This document shows, piece by piece, positions 1 to 55,800 of a stretch of 64,000 nt of DNA (position 1 is its first letter; every line of letters starts with the position of its first letter). The notes under the pieces are model-generated. The model did no database searches. It worked only from the letters and a program-made list of their open reading frames with translations, and was not told the DNA's origin. The DNA comes from Centroberyx gerrardi (taxonomy: Eukaryota > Chordata > Actinopteri > Beryciformes > Berycidae): the NCBI RefSeq assembly GCF_048128805.1, contig NC_136008.1, positions 15,334,572 to 15,398,571 on the forward strand. Direction: 5' to 3'. The translations under genes were made by a program, and so were the position numbers.

Positions 1-776
1 AGGGTCTAAGGAATGCAGAAATATACACTGTTTTCTGGTGCAAGGATCTCCCTGGGTACTGACCACGGATCAGCAAATCCTGATTTTAACCACTAATGAT
101 AATAACACAGCGCTGGTTCACTAGTAGTGAACAATTAAACCCTGTGTCTTCCACTCATACATGTACACAGACAGAGCCAACCCTCTTGTGGTATTCACCA
201 GTATTGCAATATGGAAATCTCGAGCAACATTTAGTTTTCAAGTTTCAAGGAGTTTTAAAAAGGTGCCATTGCCAAACAGCGGCTTTGGAACAATCAACCG
301 ACAGGAAAGGCAGGCTGTTCCTCTGATAAGGAAGGAGTCAGGAATAGGGAGCATGGGAGTTCACAGCATTACTCTCTCTGAGTCTGTGCTGTGTCTGAGG
401 CTGTGGCTGCACCAGAGTGAGTCAACGCCCCTGAAATGTGACTCACTCCATATATTGTCACACAGCAGTTCACAACCATAAAGACTGAACTCTTCTCCAT
501 CCACAAAACAAGGCCACTCTTTGGAATGATGCTGATTAAAAACAGAGTACAAAACTGTTACTGAAAAATGCATTAAAATATTGAATCCCTTAAGAAGAAA
601 AAAAAGTGCTCAGTGTATAGTTGCTCTCTCAGAGAGATCGGTGGCTGAGAATGATTTCCCAGCTTGTTGAGGAGGCTGAAGGCCTTGTTGAGTCTAGCGA
701 GCATCTTGGCGGTGCCATCTTTCTGCAACCTACAGAGTCCTTGGATTCTTCCACCATTGCAGTATATAGGTCCATC
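1..776 (-). other. nbeal2: nbeal2 3' UTR and downstream flank (presumed)
   Basis: This stretch lies directly downstream of the nbeal2 stop codon, so at least its high-coordinate part should be 3' UTR. I looked on the minus strand for AATAAA or ATTAAA and found neither, so the cleavage site cannot be placed. The short open frames here on both strands resemble no protein I know. Confidence 0.5.
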
Positions 777-36196
<35,420 letters not shown>

Positions 36197-36786
36197 TCCA
36201 CCGCCCGTGTGGTTGCTCATTGATCTTTCTTATTAGAAAATCATTGAACTTCCACGCTCGCTCACCAACACGGCTGTTTGAAGTTGTTTCCAGAAGACAA
36301 GAGGACGCAACATGCTCTTGTGAACCATTTTTTTTTTTTTTTTTTTTTGCAAATTCCAGCACAATCCAAAATAAAGTGCTTCGTCCACGCGCGACGGTAA
36401 AGTTCTCAGAGTGATATCAATAAAGGAAAACCTGACACTCTGATCATGGTGTGGTCACTGTCGAAATCATAACCATAATGCGTGGAAATCCATGTCTGGA
36501 GGAACACCCATGTCCGCGTTGAGCCCGAGCCTTACTGTAGCCTATTCCTATTGGAGAGAGTTCCCACGGAAGCGACAGATGCCATCCGCTCAACGCCAAA
36601 TAACTAGAGCTCGAGCTCGATATCTTCCCATATGGATTTATGTCAGTAGAAGTGTGTGTGATGAGCGCTACTGGGAGCAGATCACCAACTCATCTCTGAC
36701 TCTATTAACAAGCGAAGAAACGCACTGTAGAGTTGACTGTAGATTATGCTCACAGGTAGGCTGACATTCTTAAAGACACACACACA

Positions 36787-36864
<78 letters not shown>

Positions 36865-37221
36865 AGATAAAGGCTCCTCTAGGAGTCTTATAGCCTAACT
36901 GATAAAGAATCATATGAAGTCTGTCTGCATGCATTAAAAACACATAAACAAATAAATAACGTGGTCAAAAATCAGCCCTCCAAAATAATCAGCAAGGACT
37001 AAAATGCTATAACCATGGAACAGAAAAAGACAGCCTATGGCCACATACTGTGGAAGAAACTGACGCAAATCATTTGAATAAAAGCGTGTATTGTGCAAAT
37101 TGTGTAGACTAGGGATGAGACTGTCAGATGTCTACTGCAAGCAACATAAAGACAGACCTACACATAACACAAGTTCCAACTATTTCCTCCAACCCGTGAC
37201 TCATCTGTGTACTGTGGTCCT

Positions 37222-37269
<48 letters not shown>

Positions 37270-38145
37270 CTGAATCTGATTCATGCAGTCTTAGTAAGCA
37301 ATATTCAATATTCCATATTCTATGCACATGATTTCTTAGGCCTATCCCTGACGATTAATCATTAATCCTATAAAGACTCTGCCCTAATCAATAGTGAGTT
37401 TATAGTGAGCTTACTTTTTGGTATTTTTTCTATCTCCTGTAGTTTCACTAGACCTATATAATATTCCAAAAAATGAATAGGACTTATAGTTTTCCTGTGA
37501 TATTTGTGTCCCTCTAACATTCATTATAGGATTACCATGGCTCATTTATTGATTAAAAGTTTGTCTTTTAGTGCATCTTTATCCCAGGTTTGTTTTGTTA
37601 CAGACTCATGTTGATCAACAGGAGGATGGACACAGAGAAGCTCGAGGCAGCTGTATTGCCATGGCAATGGCCTACATTCCATACCAGGACCAGGACCAGC
37701 AGTGTGTGGCCCTCTGTGTGCGACTGGCGAGATGACAGCGCGCCACTCTGTCCTATGTGTTAGCTTTACTTCTATTAATTAATATTAATAGCACATATGT
37801 AGGTTTATAAATTCATGAATGTAAGCTATTGACAAGTGAATTCGATTCGAGGAGAACACGCCTTCAAGTGTCTGTGTACCCTACATAGGCAGGCCCCGTT
37901 TGCTTGTGTAAATTTACAATTTGGATAATAATGAAAAACTTCCAGATGATGTGTGAAGTAGCGAGATTTTAGTTTCAATTAATCTAATAATTTAATTCTA
38001 AAAGCAAAATTTCAAACAAAGCATAATTATATCACAAGATCAGGCAACAGGCCACTACAATCGATGTCCTCAACGTTCGCCTGTACAGCCTTGACAGGAA
38101 CATTAATGGATTTCAGAGAGAACGGAGCAACGTTTAGAGATAAAC
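36197..38145. promoter_or_regulatory. Divergent intergenic region between nbeal2 and ccdc12
   Basis: About 1.9 kb separates the two start codons, which point away from each other, so this stretch must contain both promoters or one shared promoter. It includes a 21-nt poly-T run just downstream of nbeal2 exon 1 on the plus axis (36328-36348), a long CA microsatellite (36776-36863) and a shorter one (37226-37267). I see no convincing TATA box. Human NBEAL2 and CCDC12 are also head to head. Confidence 0.55.
36776..36863. repeat. CA microsatellite, nbeal2/ccdc12 intergenic
   Basis: About 88 nt of CA repeat with one GA interruption near the start. A second, shorter CA run is at 37226-37267. Confidence 0.95.
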
Positions 38146-45857
<7,712 letters not shown>

Positions 45858-47397
45858 ACCCAGGATGCGACTGTAAAGAAAGAAGACTACTGCGTATGAG
45901 CGTAACGCCGTGCTGATGGCTTGGATCCATCGGCTTCCCACTGTACAGTTCCATCTACATTGTGTGAAGAAAGACAGTAACAGTTGCTTTGATGGCCATA
46001 GGGAGTAAATTAACCAGATCTTTGTATTCCCTTTGTGAGTCATACCAAAAGCTATCATTGTAGCACTGCATGTGGTACAGACTGTATGTGGTTGATTGAC
46101 ACACATTGTAAACCATTTATATCTTATTGTTATAACGTTTTATATTTTCAAGTAAAATGATTTGGATTTTCCCAATGCCTCCAATGATGTTTATCATTAG
46201 GTAGTTTTGTCTTTGAGCGTCCTGTAAGAGAAAAGACATTTTTTATACATCATATTTATTCAGAAAATTATCTGAAAATTCACTACCTATCATCATTCAT
46301 CAAGTGACCCCTATCCACTCGTAGTAGTTACTGCAACATTAATTTCTTGCTACTCTATTGAATCAAAAGTTAGCTTTGATCCAATAGATGACCAGATTTA
46401 GATGATAAATAGAGGAACAACAATGATGAACAGATAACAATAAAGCTGTTTTTGGTATGATATTCACTAGTGATATCTATTGTAAGCACCTAAATATCTG
46501 TTCTAAACAAACGCACACTACTCTTTCACAATAAAGTGCATCCTCTGTCCACATAGGCCCAAACTGTCTCCCCACTAAGGAGGATATTGCACAGTTTATC
46601 GTAGATATTACCACTGTAACACAAGGCCACCAGCTCCCTTCAACAGCTTTCCTCTTTTCTCAAAAGGCATATTACCAAGGCTCTTAAGAGAGAAAGAGAA
46701 AACATACAGTCATTACTCTTCTGAACTTCACAAAAACTACACATAAAACATGTGACCTAAGTGTCAATGAAATGGTTAAGAGCCTATACTCTCGCTACAC
46801 AACAATCAGATCCTCCTACACACTACAGCCTTCAAAAATATACGATAGTGGAGTTGAAGCTCACAAACCACAGATATAGCAAGATGATTAATACTGCAAA
46901 AGCACAAACTGAAGTGTTGGTATTGTGGTATTTGAACAAGAAGCTGTTTTAAGCATTGTGATGCTCAAGAGCCTGATATGATAACTCCTGGATTTTGGTA
47001 TTTCAATCAAAGGAAACAGCAGTTATTGTAGTTCAAGGAAGTATCAAATGTTATGTCATGGGTGAGGCAGAGGTTGTCTTGGCACTCCGTGTGGAAGAAT
47101 AAATACTGCTGCATGCAGATAAGCTAATGATAAAGGGCGATTATTTGGCAGGAGCAGAAAATGACCAGGAGGACTCCAATATTCTCAATACTTGATCTCA
47201 ATTTTGCCCGTTTTGGAATGGCAATCCTGATGCCACAGACCTCCACTGTTATAGCCCTTGAGCAGGATTGGTTTGATTCAGTTGGTAGCTTTATGACTGG
47301 TTGGTAGGGCGGTGGGTGTTAATCTCTGGCTGGTTTTGGTTGGCGATGTGTGCGTCCATGGAGTAATGGTGATCGTTGGAAACGGGAAGTGGCTGAT
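45858..47397. other. Convergent 3' UTR region of ccdc12 and kifc2
   Basis: About 1.5 kb between the ccdc12 stop (plus) and the kifc2 stop (minus). It should contain both 3' UTRs. The ccdc12 side has two AATAAA signals. On the minus strand I see no perfect AATAAA for kifc2 here. No further coding sequence is recognisable. Confidence 0.5.
46439..46535 (+). promoter_or_regulatory. ccdc12: Candidate ccdc12 polyadenylation signals
   Basis: Two exact AATAAA hexamers on the plus strand at 46439-46444 and 46530-46535, about 580 and 670 nt after the ccdc12 stop. Either would give a plausible 3' UTR. They lie about 0.9 kb from the convergent kifc2 stop. Confidence 0.5.
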
Positions 47398-49818
47398 TCA
47401 AGTCTGTGAGTCGCACTGTCCTCCACCAGATTCAATCTTCCTGGCTGCAGGACCCAGTTCCACCTTGCACACCCTCTGGGCAAACTTCAGCGAGCACAAC
47501 GTCTCTCCCACGTTACTCTCCAGAGCAGACACCTTGAGTACGAAAATCAAAACAAAATCAGGGTCAAAACAAGCATCGACAAAAACTTTTAGACAAAATT
47601 GACTGCAAACACCAGAAGGTTATGAGTCTCTATATTTATTTGAGCGCTAAATGTACCTGCACCACCATGGCAGTCTTGTTGCCTTTGCCCAGGGAGTCTT
47701 GTAACAGGTATGTAAGGCGAGAGTTCCTGAAAGGGATGTGAGTCTGCCGGCCCCTCAGCGCCTGGATTACATCCCCCAGTGCCAGCAGGGAGCGGTTGAT
47801 GTTCTGGGCCTCCTTCAGCCTCTCTCCCTCTGCACCAGACTTCCATACCCTCTCTGAACCGGCCAGATCCACCAAGTTCAGCTTGCCTGAGAAAAGAAAG
47901 GGAAGTTCCCAGTGATGGTGAAACTAGGATCAAACCCTGCCAGAAACTTCTCTCCTGTGTTTTCCCTACTCTTTCTCAGCTTCGCTACTGTCTAAAGAAT
48001 GCAGATATTCATAGTTATATCCCTTGGGGAGGGTTATTTTTTATTCAACTGGTAGCTTTTTGACTGCCCACTCCTTTAAAAAGAAACTGATTCACTGAGC
48101 CAAATCTGACCATGTGTGCGTGACTGACCTGTGGTTTTGGCCCCGCTGGCCAGATCAGTGCCGAGCACAGTGATACAGAGCAGAGCGTGGGAGCGGGAGC
48201 TGTGCTGGTTCATCTGAGTGCCGAAGGTGATCCTGTTCCGACGGGCCATGGCTAAAATCTTGACAAACACAAGAATAATCAGCGTAAAGTTTAATGATTG
48301 CTCTTATAGTGAACAATAATTAATTTTATTACTCTAGAATGAATTGTTTAAAACACAGTGGACAAACATGCATCACCTTCTTGATGTGCTGAAAGCTCTT
48401 GACCTCGATGACCCTGAGGCCCGGCACATGCAGCTGTCCTGTTCCGTCTGGGTTGATCTTTATGTCCAGTTTCTCTCCATCTTTACTGAGAAGGTCTCTG
48501 TAAAACAAAACGCAACTCAAACAATCAAACAAGCTGTCCAGTGGTTATAAATTCAGACACTACGCTAAAGTGGAATCCAAAGGGAAGCGGCCTGTACCTT
48601 AGCACCTCGTTGTAGATCTCCACAGAGCTGACAGTGACAGTGTAAGACCACATGTCCTTCCGGTCCTCGATCTCACTGAAGAGGTGTTTCAGGGCTCGCT
48701 GGTTGATGCCTGGGTTCTCCACGCTGCCCTGGAAGTCAAAGTGGTAGGAGTTAATATGATACATTATAGGTCAACCAATTTCAGTTAACACCAGAGGTGG
48801 GACCAAGTCAACTTTGCTCGAGTCCCAAGTCAGTCTCAAGTCCTGAGGCACAAGTCTCAAGTCAAGTCCCAAGTCTAAATGTAGATTACCAAGTCAAGTC
48901 CATGTCAATAATGTCAAGTCTGAAGTCTAAATGTAGAACAGCAGGTCAAGTCAGAACAAATCAAAGAGTCCAGTATCAATGTAATATCTTAAAGAAAAGT
49001 AAATATCTAGACCTTTTCAATGCAATATGGTTTTAATAGGATAAAAACTTGGTAAGTGCATCATGAGTTTGATTTCTATAATCAGTTTCAACTTCAATAA
49101 ATTCAGTCATTCCATACAAATTCAGAAAACGGAATTTAAATTCAGTTGTCTGGTGGAACAAATCTCATCACTTTCAATCTAAGTCATTTACACAAACACA
49201 AGATCTTTTGTCAAGACTTTAGAAACCTTTTCAAGTCATCAAAGTACAAGTCAAAGTCAAGTCCCAAGTCACCAGAACGCAAGTCAAGTCAAGTCTCAAG
49301 TATCCTCTTCATGCATCAAGTCAAGTCTCAAGCAGTTAAAATTGTGACTCAAGTGTGACTCGAGTCCAAGTCATGTGTCCCCACCTCTGGTTAACGCTAT
49401 ATGGCTACAGTAATGCCACATGTGGCTGTAACTCTAGAGTATACCTCCATGGTGTAGGTCTTCCCAGAGCCGGTCTGTCCATAGGCAAATATGCAGACAT
49501 GATAGCCGTCAATGCAAGAAGTCACAAGAGGCTCGATCTCCTGAAAGACCTGATGGCAATAAACAAAAGATTAGAGTTCTGGTCTAATATGAATGTAATA
49601 CTATTATTATCTTAATATGCGGCTCGATTTTCCTACCTCTTCCTGTGTGGCCTGAGGGTGGAAGACCTTGTCCAGTTCAAAGGCGCGACCCTTCCCCTTG
49701 CTCATCACGGTGAGGGAGGACTCGTTGTTGGGGTCCGTCGTCACCGCCACAGACTGGCCCTCCTCATGCTGGTCCTCCTTCAGCACAGGCTTCACACGAC
49801 ACAGCACACGGATGTTGC
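47398..49818 (-). other. kifc2: kifc2 exons 13-19: motor domain
   Basis: Coding exons: 49637-49818, 49445-49549, 48598-48728, 48377-48497, 48129-48258, 47657-47886, 47398-47532 (stop 47398-47400), about residues 586-929. The neck-motor junction is [12 protein letters not shown]. The P-loop GQTGSGKT is at about 670-677 and intact. Switch I NQHSSRSH is at about 782-789. Switch II DLAGSE is at about 815-820, followed by [19 protein letters not shown]. Late motor motifs include [31 protein letters not shown] and [12 protein letters not shown]. All nucleotide-binding motifs are present, so the motor is probably active. A Trp at about 823 replaces the usual Gly/Ala-type residue of related motors. 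A large transposon remnant sits in the intron between the exons at 49445 and 48728. Confidence 0.9.
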
Positions 49819-52800
49819 CTGGAAACAGAAGGGCCCAGTCGCCGGATCAGTTAGTGGCACAGAGTTTACGTACCGCATACGACAACGGATTTCATCTCTT
49901 CCCTTCTCCATACCTTTGAGCTCTACCAGCTGCTCGTGGTACTTCCTACGCAATGCAACCTCCTTCCTGTATTTCTCCAGAAGGTCTTTGTTTGCCTCGG
50001 ACATCTCACTGATAGCCGCGGAAATCTGTCATTGAGAAAATGAAAATTCTTGGGCAACATGTTGCGCTGTTTGTGTTACTACTAAACACAGGGGACCAAG
50101 GCGTGAAGCAACATGGAGGTGCTGACCTGCTTCTTGGCGTCGCTGATAGCTGCTCCATAGAAGTCTGAGAAGTTTCGGACCTGGCTCCTCAGGCTGGCAT
50201 AGTCTGTCTTCATGGAGCGCAGGGTTGGAGGGAGCGCTGTCAGACGCTTCTGCAAGCCTGCCCAAAGTAAAAAACACATGTAGCATCATGTTCAAATAGA
50301 GTTTCAGCTTTATATATTACACTATGCCAAGACATATTTTTTCTGAGTGCAGAAACCAAGATGAGTTTCTTTGAGGGTTTAAAGATCCAGTGCAATGATT
50401 TCAACTCAGTCAGGAAAGGTTTGATGTTGATTTCTAACACAATGAGCATCATTTGTTTCAGTTTTTCATGGTTAGATGGTACAAAGCTATGATTGTGCCT
50501 CCACTGAATGCCAATATTTCCATCTTTGGGGAACAAATATCCAGTGTTGGAACTTCAGCACTCAGCAACAATGGAGGCATGGAGATTTCGGCTAGTTTGG
50601 CAAGTAGCTGGCTGGCTATTGACAGACTATGGGACACGTGATTGACTATGCATGCTGTCAACCAACCAGAGCATTCATAAAAACCTGGGTGTAGGTGACA
50701 TCATTTACACCAGGAAGTAGATTGGAAGTGTAAATCTGTTTGATTCTATTGAATCAAACAGTTTCAAAGGGCGGTGAAAGTTTTTCAAAGGGCATTGAAA
50801 AAGCTGACAGTTATAATAATTTGGGTAACTTTACATTTCTCATATTAAGAAATGCAACTCTCATTGCACTGGACCTTTAATTCTTTGGTGTAACTCACTG
50901 AAGAACTGGTCCTGCAGGCTCTGGAAGTGTTCTGCTGAGCAGGTGGCCGCTGCCTTCACAGCCTCCTCCTTCCTCTCCTCCAAGTGACCGATCTCCTTCA
51001 GCAGCTCCTCTCTCAGTTTACTGATCTCTCGCTCGTACGCCGCGATCTGTGAAGGTTCAGCACTATAATGAGTTCATCTGTCAACTACATTGATCCGGGT
51101 TGTGAATTGTCAGGAGCGAAATGGAAATTTCCCCCTAATGCTTTTGATACCCACTCCTTTGATTATAAAATGTATTTTCTGATGGGGTTGTTGTTTATCT
51201 TCCCTTCTGGACTTTCGGTTAATTTGATCTACTTTATTTTAAATCAAAGCTGAAGGCGTCAGGACCACCATGAATCTACTGTCAGTCTCCGAGCTCCTTA
51301 GCGGCCAGCAGTCAACAGAAGTAATTTGTGCGCTGATGGATCTTAAGCATTATTATGGAGCATTATTGTCAAAAGCACAGATGCAGCCTGAGCCTAAGAT
51401 TTATGCACAGCTTGTTGATGCCTGGAACACATTCAAAAACTGGCAGCCCAGAAAATAATTGGCTCACACATAAAAACAAACAGGTCACCTGTATCACACA
51501 CAGGCAAAACTTTTTTTATATGGAAAATTGTGAGATGAGGAAGCGTGTAATGATGAGAATGAATTTTTGCATTTAACCAGTTTATCATCACATAAAGTTT
51601 TTAGCTGAGTAGAGTTAGTATAAGCTATTTGTTGTAGGCAATCATAATGGATGTCAGCATCAGTACCGTCTTTTATCTGCCTGTGTGGGTGTGTATGTGC
51701 ATTCCAGTGCACATCTGATAAGGATACATGCTAAACTGGTGGCTGTGTGGCTGATAATGCAAGAAATACCAGTTTTCCACTGCACAAATATTTGGATAAC
51801 ATACATCCACTTCATCCTTAATCAAGCGAGAAACACAAACAATGTTATACCCGATTTTGTCTCTTGATACCTTGTGCTGCAGATTACAGCTGTATTCATC
51901 TGACTTCCTGATTTGTTCCTCCAACTGTTTGCACCGCTCGTTCTGATTGGACAGCTTTTCGGACAATAGCTCATTCCTGTGTCTGGCCTTAGCCAGCTGC
52001 TTTACTGTGGCAGGCGATTCCACCTCCACAGTCTGGGTGACATACTGGGAGAGAAGAAACATCTAGTTAGGGTCATCAATTCTAAAAGCCATGCTACACG
52101 GATAACATCAAGTGTGTGCATGGGCAATTTCCCCAAAATGACCCATGTTCCTGCTATATAATCAACAGCGATCTTTATTTTTATCTCAATTGCCTCAAAA
52201 AGCTGTTATATGATCGAATTGAAAGTTGTTCCACTATTCAAACCCATTTCAAAAGCTCTTGCGGATAATAATTACCTTAACCACTGGCTCCCTGCCTCTC
52301 TCTTTATCCAACTCCAGCTGCAGCTCCCTCACTCTTTCCTCTCGTTTCCTCAGCTCCTCTCCTCTCCTCCACTCGCTTTGTTCACTGTGTCGCTCCAGTT
52401 GCGACAGCTGCTCAGCGCGCTGTTGTAGGGAGATCTCAAGCTGCTGCACTCTGCTCCGGAGGTTCTCATTCTCCTAGGAGAGGATACAGAACAACAGAAC
52501 TTACAATAATATGCTAGTGTTTCTATTTGCAGTTGATAGTGTGGGCCTTGGTAGCGTATCCATTGTCTGTCAAAACATTCGTTGAGTGGTGCTAGTGCGT
52601 CTCACCTTGATGAGCATGGAGCTGGACTGGGAGGGGATGGCTGACAGCTGCTGCAGGAGGCCCTGGGTGACGCTCAGGTTCTGCTTGAGACTCTCGTTCT
52701 CCGCCGACAGACACAGCACCCGTTTCTCTGAGTCTGTGGCCCCCTGAGGAAATATAGCATGACTGAGATGAGAAGAATGACTTCCACGGAGAGATGCATC

Positions 52801-55800
52801 AAAACCAAAATGCTTTGCTGTGTGAGTACTAGTTTACTACTAATGTACTACTAATTAAGGTGCAGTATAGGACATGCTGACCCTCCTGGCCTTTTCACAG
52901 CGCGGCATTTCGTTCAGGGGGAGAACGTGGGCGTGGACATGCATTGTGGCAGCTTTGCTGATGACTTGAAAAGTGAAAAATACTTGCACATCGAAAAGTG
53001 CAGTGACGATGAATGAAACCAATAGTGTGCAGTGCTTACAGAGGCGGTTCTCAACCTGGACAGCTCCTCCTCGCGCTCCTCAATGCAACTCTTGAGCTCA
53101 TCAATCTGTGCAAGAAATTAGAAGGGTTGAAAGTTTACTGACACATGTTTTAAACTCATCATACAAATGAAAAACTAGATGATTTGAGAAACTAGAGGTG
53201 TTGAACTCACAATTCATTCCATCATTTGTAGTGCAATGATTAAGTAATGCAATTTCATGTTTTGGATTTCCTTGTATGAGGACATGTGTGTAAATCCATG
53301 TTTTGCATACATGCAATTCCATGTTTTGCATTTCCTTGTAAGTTGACACCTTCTCTTACCAAATAATTGCTGGTATGAAAATAAAGAATATTATGAATTA
53401 TGAGCCATTTTAAGATTTTTTCTTATAAAAAAGTTATGTTTTGTCAACAATCACCTGTGTTTTTGAAAAATTGACTTATGGATTTCAGGCAGCGAACTTT
53501 TTCCAAAATGAATATATAGCGTTTTGGAATGAAACTCTTGATATGCAGCATTGTACCTGCTGTTGGAAAGCCTGTATGCGCGAGTGTCGGTCTTGCTCCT
53601 TCTGCTCCAGCTGGGAGTGCAGCAGGCGCAGCTCTCCTCTCAGTTTGCTCCTCTCACCTTGCAGGCCGTACAGAGACTCCACCAGCCGGTGAACCCCAGC
53701 TTGTGTCCCTGCATCACCACTAGACTCACCTAGGGGACATAAAGAAAACAACAGTATCATCAACCTCTGCATCATCATCATCAGTACCAGTGACAGCATC
53801 ACCAGCAGAGTCAGCAGAATAACCTTAACCATATTTCATTGTTATTTCTGGACTCATTTTCATATTGGGCCACCCATAAATAGTGTCAGCCTACATCCTT
53901 TGAACATCCTTTGACCCGTTTTCTATATGTAGGCCTCTTCAGTTTAGGCTGAATACCACAGTACGCCTGAAGGCTTGCATGAGTAAATATTAATGAAGGA
54001 CATTCAGTATGCACTTAAAACTCTTTCACACACCATGCAGCCACAGAACTTTGCAGTGAAGCTGACATTATTGTTGCCGTGTTCCCATTCTCAATTCCCC
54101 AGAGCAGCATTACAGACCTCTTCACGTTAGCATGGGATCTCTCCAGCCTCTCACGTGCGGCCGCGACCAAGTGGAGGACCAAGATTCACATTTACAAGAA
54201 GCAATCACCTGCTAAACCCCTCTAATGTTCAACAGAGAGACCTGAGCAACATGCCCAAGAGCATTTTAATCAGTTTCTCCCCTCTAAATGATTTATCAGG
54301 CTCTGTCACGTTGGATTTCCATGGCAGGGCTTTATACTAATTACACCAACAAGCCATGTCAGGTTTGCTGTGTCACAATGGTGCAGGAGGAGGCGGAGAC
54401 TGGCGATACCAGGGAGGGGGAAAGTGCTACAGAGGTGGAGGAGAGGCTACATCTGTGCACCAGACCGGCTGATATAAACGTGTTCGCAGGAAACGTGAGG
54501 GGGGATATGAGCATTCACAGTCTGCACAGGAACTGGGATAACCTTGTACATTTTAAAACAGCAGCTTGAAATGCGAGAAAACTTGTTTCCTCCATGTGAA
54601 AAACAGACTTGATGTAGAATAATAAAAAACAACAAGCTCAAGAGTCTTCTTGTGCAGTTGCAGAGTATGTTACATTCTGGCTGAATGACCATTGAATTGA
54701 ATGCAACCATTCACTCTAACAGATCATAAACTGAATAGAAGATCACAATACAACCAATGGTGCTAGTGGAGAATAATGCACTGGCTCCACACAGCGCATC
54801 AAAGAGGCAGACCAATGCTCCAACACCCAGACCTGCACATCCCATCACAGTAAACAAACAAACCTAACGGTGTTTACCTCATAACATTGGGACGTGCTCC
54901 CTGGGCTATTTATAGTCCAACACGAGCACACGTGGGGGCTAGCATGTGCCAGGCCTTGTAAGTGCATTTGCAGGGAAGAAAGCAGCACTCTCACAGATCT
55001 TTTATTCATGGCGGAGAGCCAGAGAGTCACTAGCCAAGTGCCAAACACTATCGCCACATAACCGTGTATCTTTACCCTGCGTCTAATGAGAGGCAAGGTC
55101 CTCCACTTAACACACCCACACACTGAGCTGGCCAGAGCCTCGTCTGGTTATCTGACATATTTCTCTCAGGCTATATCACTCAGCTGAAGGACTGGAGTCT
55201 ATGTATAGCTTCATGGAGTCCTCCATGTCACGCACACTTGTTAACATGCATACATACACACACACACACACGACACAGCAAAGTGATGTAAGAGAGTGGA
55301 GTTGGTGGGTCTGCCCTTCTGTTCCGCGCTCAAAGAACCATCTGGTCAAATGTGAAACACAGCAGATACCAACATCTAAAGCTCTGAGGTCAGTCACAGC
55401 TGTACAGCCTCAGTCTGGCCTGATGTCATCGCTAATGCCAACTTGATTTACACCAACAACCTCGTAAATCTAATCAATCTGCTCTTCTGCTGATTTTCTC
55501 CTCCTATAAAAAGATATGCTGTATGTCCCCGGTTGACAAAATCTCGTTCCCAACCCAGAAGGGCCAACAGTGAAACAACCACATCATAGCACACTGAATT
55601 ATATTATGTAATACGCTGTCTTCAAGATGTCTTCCAAAACGTCACTCCCATGAAATAATAAAAAATCACTCCCTCCACTCCCTATGAATCATCTCAGAGC
55701 CTGTTAGTTTCTTTACATAGTAGTGGGAAAATCCTGGATTTCTACAGCAACTGTCAATGATATAACTTAGTGCACAAAGCTTTATCATCTATAATGAATA

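Noticed and set aside
48792..49389. Regularly repeated CAAGTC words suggesting a CRISPR-like or satellite array
   Set aside because: Spacing is irregular, there is no repeat-spacer pattern, and the unit has hAT termini and an 8-bp target duplication.
54288..54569. 94-codon plus-strand frame in a GC-rich patch of kifc2 intron 4
   Set aside because: No recognisable domain, no splice-supported extension, and low-complexity Glu content. I cannot support a gene here.
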